A stretch of 64,000 nucleotides of DNA. Source: Streptomyces sp. NBC_01142. GTDB lineage: Bacteria > Actinomycetota > Actinomycetes > Streptomycetales > Streptomycetaceae. Of this stretch, positions 1 to 8,409 are shown one piece after another. Below the pieces are notes generated by a model. It did no database searches, was not told the origin of the DNA, and saw only the letters and a list, made by a program, of their open reading frames with translations. The stretch spans positions 1,488,001 to 1,552,000 of the forward strand of contig NZ_JAPEOR010000002.1 of NCBI RefSeq assembly GCF_026341125.1. The letters are read 5' to 3'. Both the position numbers and the translations under genes were made by a program. Within the stretch, counting starts at the first letter, position 1. Each line of letters starts with the position of its first letter.

Positions 1-358
1 GCACCTCGATGAACTCCTCGACGTCCGCGATCCGTTGCTTGAGGAGGTAGCCGACGCCGCTGGTGTGGGTGGCGAGCAGCTCGGCGGCGTACCGCTCCTC
101 GACGTACTGCGAGAGCATCAGTACCGCGGTCTGCGGCCACTGCCGCCGAAGCTGCAGTGCGGCACGTACGCCCTCGTCGGTGAAGCCCGGCGGCATCCGG
201 ACGTCGACGACGGCGATGTCCGGGCGGTGTTCCTCGACCGCGGCCAACAGCGCCTGTGCATCGCCGACTTCCGCGGCGACCTCGAATCCGGCCATCTCCA
301 GGATCTTGACCACGCCGACCCTGAGCAGTACGGAATCCTCGGCAATCACGGCACGCAC
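1..358 (-). CDS. LuxR/NarL-type response regulator, N-terminal receiver part (3' end outside window)
   Basis: This is the receiver half of a two-component response regulator. The frame begins at a GTG (358) and reads VRAVIAEDSVLLRVGV; it then shows the phosphoacceptor strand IAVVDVRMPP and the switch-lysine segment GYLLKQRIADV. The first 119 codons are visible and the gene runs off the window edge, so the expected C-terminal HTH_LuxR domain is inferred. It overlaps the 3' end of the kinase gene by 13 bases, so the two are co-transcribed and probably translationally coupled. The kinase at 346-1557 is its likely phosphodonor. A second GTG three codons downstream (349) is an alternative start. 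The signal sensed and the target genes cannot be inferred. Confidence 0.85.
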   Translation of the reverse strand, partial: MRAVIAEDSVLLRVGVVKILEMAGFEVAAEVGDAQALLAAVEEHRPDIAVVDVRMPPGFTDEGVRAALQLRRQWPQTAVLMLSQYVEERYAAELLATHTSGVGYLLKQRIADVEEFIEV

Positions 359-1557
359 GGCAGCTCCACGGTCATGGCGGTCGGGCCCCCGGTGGGGCTG
401 CTCATCCGGAAGGTCCCGTCGACGGATCCCACGCGCTGGGAGAGCCCCTTGAGGCCGGTGCCGCCGGACGGGTCGGCACCTCCGACGCCGTCGTCGGCGA
501 TGACCACGCGCAGCAACTCTCCCAGCCGGGACACGGTCACATCGGCGCGGGTGGCGCGGGCGTGCTTGGCGATGTTGGTCAGCGCTTCGGAGACGACGAA
601 GTAGGCGACGGCCTCGACGGCGGGCGCCGCGCGCCGGGTCATGTCGACACGCAGCCGTACGGGCAGGGGCGCCCGGGCGGCCAGTCCCGACAGGGCGGCG
701 TCCAGGCCGAGTTCGTCCAGTACGGCCGGGTGCAGGCCCCGTACGAGGGTGTTGAGCTCCTCGATCGATTCCTTGGCTTCGCGGTGTGCGTCGTCGATGA
801 CCTGCCGGGCCTCGGGTGGCAGGTCCTTGAGCGTGATTTTGGCGATACCCAGGTTGAGGGCGAGCGAGACGAGCCGTTGCTGGGCGCCGTCGTGCAGATT
901 CCGTTCGATGCGGCGGCGTTCGGCATCGGCGGCGTCGACGGCTCCGGCCCGGCTTTCCGTGAGGTCCTCGACCCGCTGCTTGAGCTCTTCGGCCGGGCCG
1001 TCCTTGAGCAGCCCGGGGGCGATGCGGTTCTCGAGGCGTACGAGCGCTCCGGCGAGGCCCGGCGTGGCGGACAGTGCGAGGACGCCCGCGGCCATGACGT
1101 AGGCGGCCTGGGTGGTGTAACCGGGGTGGCCTGTCCGCCAGTCCACCGGCAGCAGCATGATCCACGCGTAGACGGTGGTCGCGGCCGTGCCCGCGACCAG
1201 CAGGGCGAGTACGAGCAGTTCGAGTACGCCGAGGCAGGGCGCCACGAGGCAGTTGTAGCCGAGCTGCCGCCCGGCGACGGCGAACCGCAGCCGGGGCAGA
1301 TCCACTCCGCACAGTTCCCGGTAGCGCCACCGGTGGGCTTGGGTGAGCCCGAATCCGGCGATGACGATCAGGGCGGCGGGGACGGGCAGGACCGCCGGGG
1401 CTGCGCTGGACGTTCCTTGCACGGTCCGGGCGATGAGCGTCACGGCCCACAGGAACAGCGGCGCGGTGATCAGGTGCAGTGGCACCCCGGAGGCGATGAA
1501 GAGGAGGTCGCGCCGCAGCCACGTGAGTGAGCGGCGCAGCCGGGGCGGGATGGTCAT
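346..1557 (-). CDS. NarL-family sensor histidine kinase (HisKA_3)
   Basis: 403-residue membrane histidine kinase. Residues 20-180 carry about four hydrophobic segments. They are followed by a HisKA_3 dimerisation helix with the phospho-accepting His about residue 222 in RNLHDGAQQRL. A HATPase_c domain closes the protein (N-box ALTNIAKHA, G-box DDGVGGADPSGGTGLKGL). No periplasmic or PAS sensor domain is visible, so the stimulus is probably perceived in or near the membrane. It would phosphorylate the regulator encoded immediately downstream, whose start lies inside this gene. The ATG start MTIPPRL precedes the basic, membrane-orienting segment. It is divergent from the membrane-protein gene at 1744, with about 190 bp for shared promoters. 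Confidence 0.93.
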   Translation of the reverse strand: MTIPPRLRRSLTWLRRDLLFIASGVPLHLITAPLFLWAVTLIARTVQGTSSAAPAVLPVPAALIVIAGFGLTQAHRWRYRELCGVDLPRLRFAVAGRQLGYNCLVAPCLGVLELLVLALLVAGTAATTVYAWIMLLPVDWRTGHPGYTTQAAYVMAAGVLALSATPGLAGALVRLENRIAPGLLKDGPAEELKQRVEDLTESRAGAVDAADAERRRIERNLHDGAQQRLVSLALNLGIAKITLKDLPPEARQVIDDAHREAKESIEELNTLVRGLHPAVLDELGLDAALSGLAARAPLPVRLRVDMTRRAAPAVEAVAYFVVSEALTNIAKHARATRADVTVSRLGELLRVVIADDGVGGADPSGGTGLKGLSQRVGSVDGTFRMSSPTGGPTAMTVELPCVP

Positions 1558-1743
1558 GATCCAACCGTATGTGCCGGCGTCGGCCTGCGGCGAGGAGGCC
1601 AGTTACCGGATCGGGGGTGCAACTGGTGCCACCCCAAGTGGGCAAGCAGTGTTACTGACTGTGCGCGCCCGGAACTGGAGTGTTGATCACGAGCCCGACG
1701 GCCGGGTTCGTGACGTTCGTGACAGCGGAACGAGGCACACTCC

Positions 1744-2229
1744 ATGGCTCTCCTCGCCTTCAACTCCCCCTGCGGAACAGCCCGGTTGCGCACCTGGCAG
1801 GCCCGGCTGCTGACCGGTGCCGGCCTTGCGCTGCTGCCGTGGATGGGGTTCCTCGCCGCGACCCTGCCGCCGGGCCGGGCGGCGGCGTGGGTGGCGCTCG
1901 ACTCCCTGGAGGCGGCCTGTCTGCTGACGGCGGGTACCCGGCTCGCTCGGGGCGGGGGCGGCCATCGGGTGGCGGCGGCCGGCGCCGCGCTGCTGCTGGC
2001 GGCGGACGCGTGCGCGGATGTGCTGACGTCGGCACCGGGCACCGAGCTGGCGGCGGCCGTGGCGATGGCCGTGTGTGCGGAGCTGCCGCTGGCGGGCCTG
2101 TGCGCGTTCCTTGCCGTACGGGCGCATCCAGAGGACGGCCCGGCACATGCACAGGCCGTACGGGCGCATGCGAAGGACGGCCCGGCACATGCGAAGGCCG
2201 GCCGGGCGCCTGGCCCGGCCGGCCTGTGA
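1744..2229 (+). CDS. small membrane protein with C-terminal 14-residue repeats
   Basis: 161 residues, family not recognised. Three to four hydrophobic segments span residues 20-125 (for example TGAGLALLPWMGFLAATL and AAVAMAVCAELPLAGLCAFL), so it is predicted to be integral to the membrane. The C-terminal tail, about residues 125-155, is soluble and consists of two copies of a 14-residue unit, VRAHPEDGPAHAQA and VRAHAKDGPAHAKA. These are encoded by a 42-bp tandem repeat. The last codons lie in a 13-bp-stem hairpin that probably terminates this gene and the convergent glyS. The tail may be a recent repeat expansion rather than a functional domain. It is divergent from the sensor kinase, but no functional link can be shown. 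Confidence 0.7.
   Translation: MALLAFNSPCGTARLRTWQARLLTGAGLALLPWMGFLAATLPPGRAAAWVALDSLEAACLLTAGTRLARGGGGHRVAAAGAALLLAADACADVLTSAPGTELAAAVAMAVCAELPLAGLCAFLAVRAHPEDGPAHAQAVRAHAKDGPAHAKAGRAPGPAGL
2116..2199 (+). repeat. 42-bp tandem repeat, two copies, in coding sequence
   Basis: Two adjacent copies (2116-2157 and 2158-2199) begin gtacgggcgcat and end caggcc or aaggcc. The 42-bp period keeps the reading frame, and each copy adds 14 residues to the C terminus of the membrane protein. A third, degenerate partial copy overlaps the terminator hairpin. The few differences between copies suggest a recent duplication. Confidence 0.8.
2195..2225. terminator. bidirectional hairpin between the 1744 gene and glyS
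   Basis: Perfect 13-bp inverted repeat: AGGCCGGCCGGGC at 2195-2207 pairs with GCCCGGCCGGCCT at 2213-2225 across a 5-nt loop. It covers the last codons of the + strand gene and lies just past the stop of the convergent glyS. No U-tract follows, which is usual for high-GC actinobacterial terminators. Confidence 0.6.
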
Positions 2230-2241
2230 GTCTCGCGGTGG

Positions 2242-3624
2242 TCAGCAGCCGAGCAGGCGGCTGCCCAGGTAGCCCTGGATCTGGTCCAGGGAGACGCGCT
2301 CCTGCTTCATGGTGTCGCGCTCGCGCACGGTGACCGCGTTGTCGTCGAGGGTGTCGAAGTCGACGGTGACGCAGAACGGCGTGCCGATCTCGTCCTGGCG
2401 GCGGTAGCGGCGGCCGATGGCGCCCGCGTCGTCGAACTCGATGTTCCAGTTCTTGCGCAGGTCGGTGGCGAGGCCCTTGGCCTTCGGCGAGAGCTGCGGG
2501 TTGCGGGAGAGCGGCAGCACAGCGACCTTGACCGGCGCGAGACGCGGGTCGAGGCGCATCACGGTGCGCTTCTCCATGACGCCCTTGGCGTTGGGGGCCT
2601 CGTCCTCGTTGTACGCGTCGAGGAGGAAGGCGAGCATCGCGCGGCCGACACCGGCGGCGGGCTCGATGACGTACGGCGTCCAGCGCTCGCCGGCTTCCTG
2701 GTCGAAGTACGACAGGTCGGTGCCGGAGGCCTTGGAGTGCGCGGAGAGGTCGAAGTCGGTGCGGTTGGCGACGCCCTCGAGCTCGCCCCATTCGCTGCCG
2801 CCGAAGCTGAAGCGGTACTCGATGTCGGCGGTGCGCTTGGAGTAGTGGGAGAGCTTCTCGGCCGGGTGCTCGTACCAGCGCATGTTCTCCTCACGGAGAC
2901 CAAGATCGCGGTACCAGTTCCAGCGCTGCTCCATCCAGTATTCCTGCCACTGCTCGTCCTCGCCCGGCTTGACGAAGAATTCCATCTCCATCTGCTCGAA
3001 CTCGCGGGTGCGGAAGATGAAGTTGCCCGGAGTGATCTCGTTCCGGAAGGACTTGCCCATCTGCGCGATGCCGAACGGCGGCTTCTTGCGGGAAGTCTGC
3101 TGCACCTGGCCGAAGTTGGTGAAGATGCCCTGGGCGGTCTCGGGGCGCAGGTAGGCGACGGAGCCGGTGTCCTGGGTGGGGCCGAGGTGGGTGGAGAGCA
3201 GGCCGGAGAAGCTCTTGGGCTCGGTGAAGGTGCCCTTGTTGCCGCAGTTGGGGCAGTTGAGGTCGGCGAGGCCGTTCGCGGGGGCCTTGCCGTGCTTCTC
3301 CTCGTACGCCTCTTCCAGGTGGTCGGCGCGGAAACGCTTGTGGCAGGAGGTGCACTCGGTGAGCGGGTCGGTGAAGGTGGCGACGTGGCCGGAGGCCTCC
3401 CAGACCTCGCTGGCCAGGATCACCGACGAGTCGATACCGACGACGTCCTCGCGCGAGGTGACCATGTAGCGCCACCACTGGCGCTTGATGTTCTCCTTCA
3501 GCTCGACACCCAGCGGCCCGTAGTCCCAGGCGGCCTTCTGGCCGCCGTAGATCTCGCTGCACGGGTAGACGAAGCCACGGCGCTTGCTCAGGTTGACGAT
3601 GGTGTCGATCTTGTCGGCGGCCAC
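2242..3624 (-). CDS. glyS: glycyl-tRNA synthetase
   Basis: 460-residue class II glycyl-tRNA synthetase of the homodimeric type; it charges tRNA-Gly in the cytoplasm. The N terminus [19 protein letters not shown] is characteristic. Motif 2 is visible as [21 protein letters not shown], and motif 3 as [14 protein letters not shown]. Two Cys pairs (CTSC about residue 97 and CPNC about residue 125) form the zinc-binding insertion of this family. The anticodon-binding domain follows from about residue 360. Length is normal. The gene is divergent from znuA with 144 bp between starts. It shares only the intergenic region with the zinc operon, although the enzyme is itself a zinc protein. Confidence 0.97.
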   Translation of the reverse strand: MAADKIDTIVNLSKRRGFVYPCSEIYGGQKAAWDYGPLGVELKENIKRQWWRYMVTSREDVVGIDSSVILASEVWEASGHVATFTDPLTECTSCHKRFRADHLEEAYEEKHGKAPANGLADLNCPNCGNKGTFTEPKSFSGLLSTHLGPTQDTGSVAYLRPETAQGIFTNFGQVQQTSRKKPPFGIAQMGKSFRNEITPGNFIFRTREFEQMEMEFFVKPGEDEQWQEYWMEQRWNWYRDLGLREENMRWYEHPAEKLSHYSKRTADIEYRFSFGGSEWGELEGVANRTDFDLSAHSKASGTDLSYFDQEAGERWTPYVIEPAAGVGRAMLAFLLDAYNEDEAPNAKGVMEKRTVMRLDPRLAPVKVAVLPLSRNPQLSPKAKGLATDLRKNWNIEFDDAGAIGRRYRRQDEIGTPFCVTVDFDTLDDNAVTVRERDTMKQERVSLDQIQGYLGSRLLGC

Positions 3625-3731
3625 GGTGCTCTCTTCATTACGACGACGACGAACGGCGAATGCTTCAGGTTACCGGCGGCCGCACCCCTTGGATCAAATC
3701 GGTTCGGGGTTGAGGCAGCTCAGGGGCTTTG

Positions 3732-3769
3732 TTGACAATCGTTTCCAGTTTTGTTGAAAATGAGTGTCA
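3732..3769 (+). promoter_or_regulatory. paired Zur boxes overlapping the znuA promoter
   Basis: Two 15-bp sites match the actinobacterial Zur consensus (TGAAAATNATTTTCA): TGACAATCGTTTCCA at 3733-3747 (about 12/15) and TGAAAATGAGTGTCA at 3755-3769 (about 13/15). Their centres are 22 bp apart, two helical turns. A consensus -35, TTGACA (3732-3737), lies in the first site and a -10-like GAAAAT (3756-3761) in the second. Zinc-loaded Zur, encoded at 6527, would therefore occlude RNA polymerase. The predicted start site is at or next to the ATG at 3769, implying a leaderless mRNA. Sites and spacing are seen; the regulation is inferred. Confidence 0.75.
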
Positions 3770-4755
3770 TGAACGTACGCCGCCTCATACCCACCACCGC
3801 CGTCGCCGGAGCCGTCGCACTCGGCCTCATGGCCGTGTCCGCCTGCTCCACCTCCGGCACCACGGACGGCAAGGACGGCGAAGGCAGGCTGAAGGTGGTG
3901 GCGTCGTTCTATCCCATGCAGTACCTGGCCGAGGAGATAGGCGGCGACCACGTCTCCGTCTCCACCCTCACCAAGCCGGGCATCGAGCCGCACGACCTGG
4001 AGCTCAAGCCCCGCCAGACCGCCGAGCTGAACGAGGCGGGCTACATCCTCTCCCTCAAGGGCGTCCAGCCCGCGGTCGACGAGGCCATCGCCCAGTCCGA
4101 GGCGAAGAACAAGATCGACGCCGCCACCCTCACCACGCTGGAGAAGCACGGGACCGAGGGCGGTCACAGCCACGAGGGCGAGGAGCCCGGCCACGACGAG
4201 CACGGCGACGAGCACGCGGGCGAGGGCGAAGCCGGAGGCGATCCGCACATCTGGCTCGACCCGGTGAAGTACGCCGAGGTCGCCAAGGGCGTCGGAAAGT
4301 CTCTCGAGAAGGCCGACCCGGACCACGCCGCGGACTACCGGAAGAACACCGCCGCACTGGTCACCAAGCTCGACGGGCTGCATGCGAAGTACGAATCGGG
4401 CCTGAAGAACACGGCCACCAAGACCTTCATCACCACCCACTCCGCCTTCGGCTACCTCGCCGAGCGTTACGGCCTGGACCAGGAGGGCATCGCGGGCATC
4501 GACCCCGAGTCCGATCCCAGCCCGGCCCGCATCAAGGAGCTCCAGGCCATCGCGGAGAAGGACAAGGTCACCACCGTCTTCTTCGAGACGCTCGCCAGCG
4601 ACAAGACCGCCAAGACCCTCGCCCAGGACACCGGCCTGAAGACGGACGTCCTCGATCCGCTCGAAGGAATCACGGACAAGTCCAAGGGCGCCGACTACGT
4701 CGAGGTCATGGAGTCCAACCTCGCCGCGCTGGAGAAGGCACTCGGCGCGAAGTGA
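3769..4755 (+). CDS. znuA: zinc ABC transporter substrate-binding lipoprotein
   Basis: 328-residue cluster 9 (ZnuA/TroA) metal-binding protein. It has a lipoprotein signal peptide with lipobox about VSAC (residues 20-25). The N-lobe follows, starting LKVVASFYPMQYLAEEIGG. A His/Asp/Glu-rich loop at roughly residues 125-155 (GGHSHEGEEPGHDEHGDEH) is typical of zinc rather than manganese binders. PHIWLDP, THSAFGYLAERYG and TVFFETLAS carry further metal-site residues. It would capture zinc outside the membrane and deliver it to the permease encoded at 5558. Start 3769 was chosen because it sits at the predicted transcription start; ATG 3760 is in frame and possible. It is the first gene of znuA-znuC-znuB, with zur following. 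Confidence 0.93.
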   Translation: MNVRRLIPTTAVAGAVALGLMAVSACSTSGTTDGKDGEGRLKVVASFYPMQYLAEEIGGDHVSVSTLTKPGIEPHDLELKPRQTAELNEAGYILSLKGVQPAVDEAIAQSEAKNKIDAATLTTLEKHGTEGGHSHEGEEPGHDEHGDEHAGEGEAGGDPHIWLDPVKYAEVAKGVGKSLEKADPDHAADYRKNTAALVTKLDGLHAKYESGLKNTATKTFITTHSAFGYLAERYGLDQEGIAGIDPESDPSPARIKELQAIAEKDKVTTVFFETLASDKTAKTLAQDTGLKTDVLDPLEGITDKSKGADYVEVMESNLAALEKALGAK

Positions 4756-4796
4756 CATCCGCAGTGACACGCACAGCAGCATCGGAGGCACGAGCC

Positions 4797-5555
4797 ATGG
4801 AGCCCGTCATATCCGTCCGCGGGGCCCAGGCCACGCTCGGCTCGCGCCCGGTTCTGCGCGGCATCGACCTCACCGTCCAGCCCGGTGAGGTCGTCGCCCT
4901 GCTCGGCGCCAACGGCTCGGGCAAGTCCACCGCCGTACGGTCCGTGATCGGCCAGGTGCCGCTCACCGGCGGCGAGATCACGCTGTTCGGCACCCCGCTG
5001 AGCCGCTTCCGCCAGTGGGCCCGTGTCGGCTACGTACCGCAGCGCACCACCGCGGCGAGCGGTGTACCGGCGACCGTGCGCGAAGTCGTCTCCTCGGGAC
5101 GTCTGTCCCGTACGCGCCTCGGCCGCCTCTCCCGGGCCGACAGGGCCGCCGTGAAGCGTGCCATCGAGCTCGTCGGACTCACCGACCGCGCCAAGGACTC
5201 CGTGAGCGCACTCTCCGGCGGCCAGCACCAGCGGGTGCTGATCGCCCGCGCGCTCGCCTCCGAGCCCGAGCTGCTGATCATGGACGAGCCGATGGCAGGG
5301 GTGGACCTGCACAGCCAGGACGTCCTCGCCGGGACGCTGCGCGAGCAGGTCGCGGCCGGGACCACGGTGCTGCTCGTCCTGCATGAGCTGGGCGCGCTGG
5401 AGCCGCTGATCGACCGCGCTGTGGTGCTGCGCGACGGCTGCGTGGTCCATGACGGGCCGCCGCCCCAGGCCGTGGGCCAGCATGCGCTGCCCGGCCACGA
5501 CCATGTACATCCGCACGCGGCCGACGAGCCGCTCCGCACAGGACTGCTGACCTGA
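4797..5555 (+). CDS. znuC: zinc ABC transporter ATP-binding protein
   Basis: 252-residue ABC ATPase energising zinc import. Walker A is LLGANGSGKST (about residues 34-44), the signature is LSGGQHQRV, and Walker B is LLIMDEPMAGVD, followed by the H-loop LLVLHELG. The C terminus is rich in His and Asp (GQHALPGHDHVHPHAADE), a plausible metal-responsive tail. The ATG at 4797 follows a good Shine-Dalgarno (cggagg) and lies 41 bp after znuA. Two bases separate its stop from the znuB start, so the permease is tightly coupled. Confidence 0.95.
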   Translation: MEPVISVRGAQATLGSRPVLRGIDLTVQPGEVVALLGANGSGKSTAVRSVIGQVPLTGGEITLFGTPLSRFRQWARVGYVPQRTTAASGVPATVREVVSSGRLSRTRLGRLSRADRAAVKRAIELVGLTDRAKDSVSALSGGQHQRVLIARALASEPELLIMDEPMAGVDLHSQDVLAGTLREQVAAGTTVLLVLHELGALEPLIDRAVVLRDGCVVHDGPPPQAVGQHALPGHDHVHPHAADEPLRTGLLT

Positions 5556-5557
5556 TC

Positions 5558-6451
5558 ATGGAAATCCTCGAGTCCGCGTTCATGCAACGGGCGCTCATCG
5601 CGGCCGTGCTGGTCGGCATCACCGCCCCCGCCGTCGGCATCTATCTGGTGCAGCGCCGGCAGGCGCTGATGGGCGACGGCATCGGCCATGTCGCGATGAC
5701 CGGTGTCGGCCTGGGCTTCCTGCTCTCGACCAACCCGGTGTGGATGGCGACGATCGTCGCGGTCGCCGGCTCGATCACGATGGAGCTGATCCGGGCGTAC
5801 GGCCGCACCCGCGGTGACATCGCGCTGGCGATGCTCTTCTACGGCGGCATGGCGGGCGGTGTCCTGCTGATCAACCTCTCGGACACCGGGTCCACGGCCA
5901 ATCTCAGCTCGTTCCTGTTCGGCTCGCTGTCCACGGTCTCCGAGGAGGACCTCACTGCAATCGTGCTGCTGGCCGCGTTCGTGGTGCTGGTCTCGCTGGG
6001 GCTGCGCCGGCAGCTGTTCGCGGTCAGCCAGGACGAGGATTTCGCGCGGGTGACGGGGCTGCCGGTGCGGGCTCTGAACCTGCTCATCGCCGTCACCGCC
6101 GCTGTCACCGTCAGCGTGGCGATGCGCGTGGTCGGGCTGCTGCTGGTCAGCGCACTGATGGTGGTGCCGGTGGCCGCGGCCCAGCAGATCACGCGGTCCT
6201 TCAAGGCCACGTTCACTGTTGCCGTGGTGATCGGCGTGGCCGTCTCCCTGGCCGGAACCACCACGTCGTACTACCAGGATGTGCCGCCCGGCGCGACGAT
6301 CGTGCTGCTCGCCATCGCGGTCTTCATCGGGCTGACCGTGCTGGCCACCCCCCTGGCGAGACGGCGGGCGCATGCCTTGGAGGCCAACGAGGCGGAGTGC
6401 ACCATGGATGTGCCGGGCGCACCGCGGCCGAGTGACGACGTCAAGGTCTGA
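5558..6451 (+). CDS. znuB: zinc ABC transporter permease
   Basis: 297-residue ABC-3 family permease with about eight transmembrane segments. The N terminus MEILESAFMQRALIAAVLVG, then QRRQALMGDGIGHVAMTGVGLGFLL, is diagnostic of the ZnuB/TroC family. It forms the membrane channel of the zinc importer with the preceding ATPase and lipoprotein. The cytoplasmic C-terminal tail is short and charged. The start lies two bases after the znuC stop. Zur follows 75 bp later on the same strand, so the regulator may belong to the operon or have its own promoter. Confidence 0.95.
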   Translation: MEILESAFMQRALIAAVLVGITAPAVGIYLVQRRQALMGDGIGHVAMTGVGLGFLLSTNPVWMATIVAVAGSITMELIRAYGRTRGDIALAMLFYGGMAGGVLLINLSDTGSTANLSSFLFGSLSTVSEEDLTAIVLLAAFVVLVSLGLRRQLFAVSQDEDFARVTGLPVRALNLLIAVTAAVTVSVAMRVVGLLLVSALMVVPVAAAQQITRSFKATFTVAVVIGVAVSLAGTTTSYYQDVPPGATIVLLAIAVFIGLTVLATPLARRRAHALEANEAECTMDVPGAPRPSDDVKV

Positions 6452-6526
6452 GCGACGGAGTCAAGCTCCGCCCGCGGGCCTGGCAGAATAGCCCGACATC
6501 TGTGCGGGCAATGCGAGGAGGCACCT

Positions 6527-6964
6527 GTGACCACGGCGCCAATCGGCGGTAACACCGCCCCGGTGCGAGGCCGGTCGACCCGGCAGCGTGCCGCGGTGGC
6601 TGCGGCGCTCGACGAGGTGGATGAGTTCCGCAGCGCGCAGGATCTGCACGACATGCTCAAGCACCGCGGCGACTCGGTCGGTCTGACCACGGTCTACCGC
6701 ACCCTGCAGTCCCTCGCCGACGCGGGCGAGGTGGATGTACTGCGTACCAGCGACGGCGAGTCCGTGTACCGGCGCTGCTCGACCGACGACCATCACCACC
6801 ACCTGGTGTGCCGGGTCTGCGGCAAGGCGGTGGAGGTCGAGGGCCCCGCGGTGGAGCAGTGGGCGGAGGCGGTGGCGGCCCAGCACGGCTACGTCAATGT
6901 GGCGCACACGGTCGAGATCTTCGGTACGTGCGCCGAGTGCGCGAGCTCCTCGCCGGAGGGCTGA
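6527..6964 (+). CDS. zur: Fur-family zinc uptake regulator
   Basis: 145-residue Fur-family repressor with an N-terminal winged helix (residues 10-85; RSTRQRAAVAAAL, VGLTTVYRTLQSLADAGEV) and a metal-binding dimerisation domain. HHHHLVCRVCGKAVEVEG and the C-terminal TCAEC supply the two CxxC pairs of the structural zinc site. Position after znuACB identifies it as Zur rather than an iron or peroxide sensor. GTG start at 6527 after a strong SD (gaggagg). The last residues, SSSPEG, are encoded by the first unit of a downstream tandem repeat, so the normal C terminus seems to have been extended or replaced. It probably binds the paired boxes at 3732-3769. Confidence 0.93.
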   Translation: MTTAPIGGNTAPVRGRSTRQRAAVAAALDEVDEFRSAQDLHDMLKHRGDSVGLTTVYRTLQSLADAGEVDVLRTSDGESVYRRCSTDDHHHHLVCRVCGKAVEVEGPAVEQWAEAVAAQHGYVNVAHTVEIFGTCAECASSSPEG

Positions 6965-7092
6965 CCCGGGCCCTCGCCGGCGGGCCGACCGGAGCTCCTC
7001 GCCCGAGGGGCGTGCCACAACCCTTCGCCGGATCGCCGACCCGAGCTCCTCGCCCGAGGGCGGTGCCGCAACCCTTCGCCGGGTTGCGCGGC
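6943..7092. repeat. approximately 50-bp tandem repeat, three copies, entering the zur 3' end
   Basis: Three imperfect units start gagctcctcgcc at 6943, 6992 and 7043 (periods 49 and 51 bp). The last two continue through caacccttcgccgg. The first unit provides the final codons and stop of zur; the others lie in the convergent intergenic space. Each unit contains a small inverted element (ctcgcccgag). Confidence 0.75.
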
Positions 7093-7102
7093 TCGGCCTC
7101 GC

Positions 7103-7144
7103 TTGTCCTCAACCGCCGGGCGGGCTGGTCCTCCCAGCCTGCCG
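7103..7144. repeat. dispersed inverted-repeat element, copy A
   Basis: The sequence gtcctcaaccgccgggcggg followed by ctggtcctcccagcctgccgg resembles the elements at 16613 and 21330 but has degenerate arms. It lies between convergent zur and the small membrane-protein gene, so it probably serves as a two-way terminator. Confidence 0.5.
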
Positions 7145-7183
7145 GAAGTCCCCCGGGCACCCGGACGAGGCCCGGGGCACTTC

Positions 7184-7519
7184 CTAGCGGTCGTAGCAGT
7201 CGTACGAGCCGTCGTCGTTGCGGCCGACGCTGTTGTAGTCGGAGCAGTGCAGCATCGGCGCGACGGTGTACGCCCGCCAGGCGAGCGCCGCGCCGATGCA
7301 CAGCGCCACGACGAGCGCGCCGCGCGAGCGCCTGCCGAAGAGGGCGTACCCGCCCGCGGTGAACCCCGCGGCGAGTACGCCGAAGAAGACGGCGAAGCCT
7401 GCGAGGTTGTCGCGCAGGCCGACGAACGTCTCCATCTCGATCGTGAACATGAAGCTGAGCACCGCGAGCAGCGCCCCGCACGCGAAGAGCACGGCGCCAC
7501 CGCATCCGCGAGCCGTCAT
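7184..7519 (-). CDS. small membrane protein coupled to uppS
   Basis: 111-residue protein of unrecognised family with three hydrophobic segments: [42 protein letters not shown] and [19 protein letters not shown]. It ends in a hydrophilic tail with two Cys (HCSDYNSVG and YDCYDR). The ATG at 7519 overlaps the uppS stop as ATGA, so translation is coupled to undecaprenyl diphosphate synthase. Such a position suggests a membrane or cell-envelope role, but nothing in the sequence proves it. An in-frame longer start inside uppS is possible but lacks coding character. Confidence 0.78.
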   Translation of the reverse strand: MTARGCGGAVLFACGALLAVLSFMFTIEMETFVGLRDNLAGFAVFFGVLAAGFTAGGYALFGRRSRGALVVALCIGAALAWRAYTVAPMLHCSDYNSVGRNDDGSYDCYDR

Positions 7520-8373
7520 GCAGAGGTGTCCCCGGGCGTACCCTCGGGCCGGCCGCGCATCGCCTCGAGCTCCTCGTTGGGGATCGCACCGCCGAAGCGG
7601 CGGTCGCGCTGGGCGAATTCGAGGCAGGCGCGCCACAGGTCACGGCGGTCGAAGTCCGGCCACAGCACGTCCTGGAAGACCATCTCGGCGTAACTGCTCT
7701 GCCAGATCAGGTAGTTGGAGGTGCGCTGCTCGCCGCTGGGGCGCAGGAACAGGTCGACGTCCGGCATGTCCGGGTAGTAGAGGTACTTCTGGATGGTCTT
7801 CTCGGAGACCTTCGACGGGTCGAGCTTGCCCGCCTTGACGTCCGCGGCGATGGCCGCGGCGGCGTCGGCGAGCTCGGCGCGGCCGCCGTAGTTGACGCAG
7901 AAGTACAGCGTCATCGCGTCGTTGTTCTTGGTCTGCTCCTGGGCGATCTGGAGCTCCTGAACGACCGACTTCCACATCTTGGGCATCCGGCCGACCCAGC
8001 GGATACGGATGCCGAGCTCGTCCATCTCGTCGCGGCGGCGGCGGATGACGTCCCGGTTGAAGTTCATCAGGAAGCGCACCTCGTCGGGCGAGCGCTTCCA
8101 GTTTTCCGTGGAGAAGGCGTACAGCGAGAGGTTCTTCACGCCCATCTCGATGCAGCCCTTGAGGACGTCGAGGACGACGCCCTCGCCGACCTTGTGCCCC
8201 TCGGTGCGCGGCAGCCCGCGCTCCTTGGCCCAGCGGCCGTTGCCGTCCATGACGCACGCCACATGGTTCGGCACGAGCTCGCCCGGGATCTTCGGCGGAC
8301 GCGCGCCGGAGGGGTGCGGCTCGGGGACCTTGTACTCGCGGCGGGACCGGCCCAGGATTCCGCGTCGTGCCAT
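7516..8373 (-). CDS. uppS: isoprenyl transferase (undecaprenyl diphosphate synthase)
   Basis: Cis-prenyltransferase making the long-chain polyprenyl diphosphate that carries peptidoglycan and wall-polymer precursors. Visible motifs are the catalytic-Asp segment [35 protein letters not shown], and the C-terminal [20 protein letters not shown] with the conserved Arg and Glu residues. With ATG 8373 it has 285 residues. An upstream GTG at 8382 is in frame, but the SD (aggag) then sits too close, so the ATG is preferred. It follows recO by 36 bp and overlaps the next membrane-protein gene by four bases. Confidence 0.96.
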   Translation of the reverse strand: MARRGILGRSRREYKVPEPHPSGARPPKIPGELVPNHVACVMDGNGRWAKERGLPRTEGHKVGEGVVLDVLKGCIEMGVKNLSLYAFSTENWKRSPDEVRFLMNFNRDVIRRRRDEMDELGIRIRWVGRMPKMWKSVVQELQIAQEQTKNNDAMTLYFCVNYGGRAELADAAAAIAADVKAGKLDPSKVSEKTIQKYLYYPDMPDVDLFLRPSGEQRTSNYLIWQSSYAEMVFQDVLWPDFDRRDLWRACLEFAQRDRRFGGAIPNEELEAMRGRPEGTPGDTSA

Positions 8374-8409
8374 GCGGCTCACATCTCCTATTTCGCTGCT
8401 TTGCTGCTT

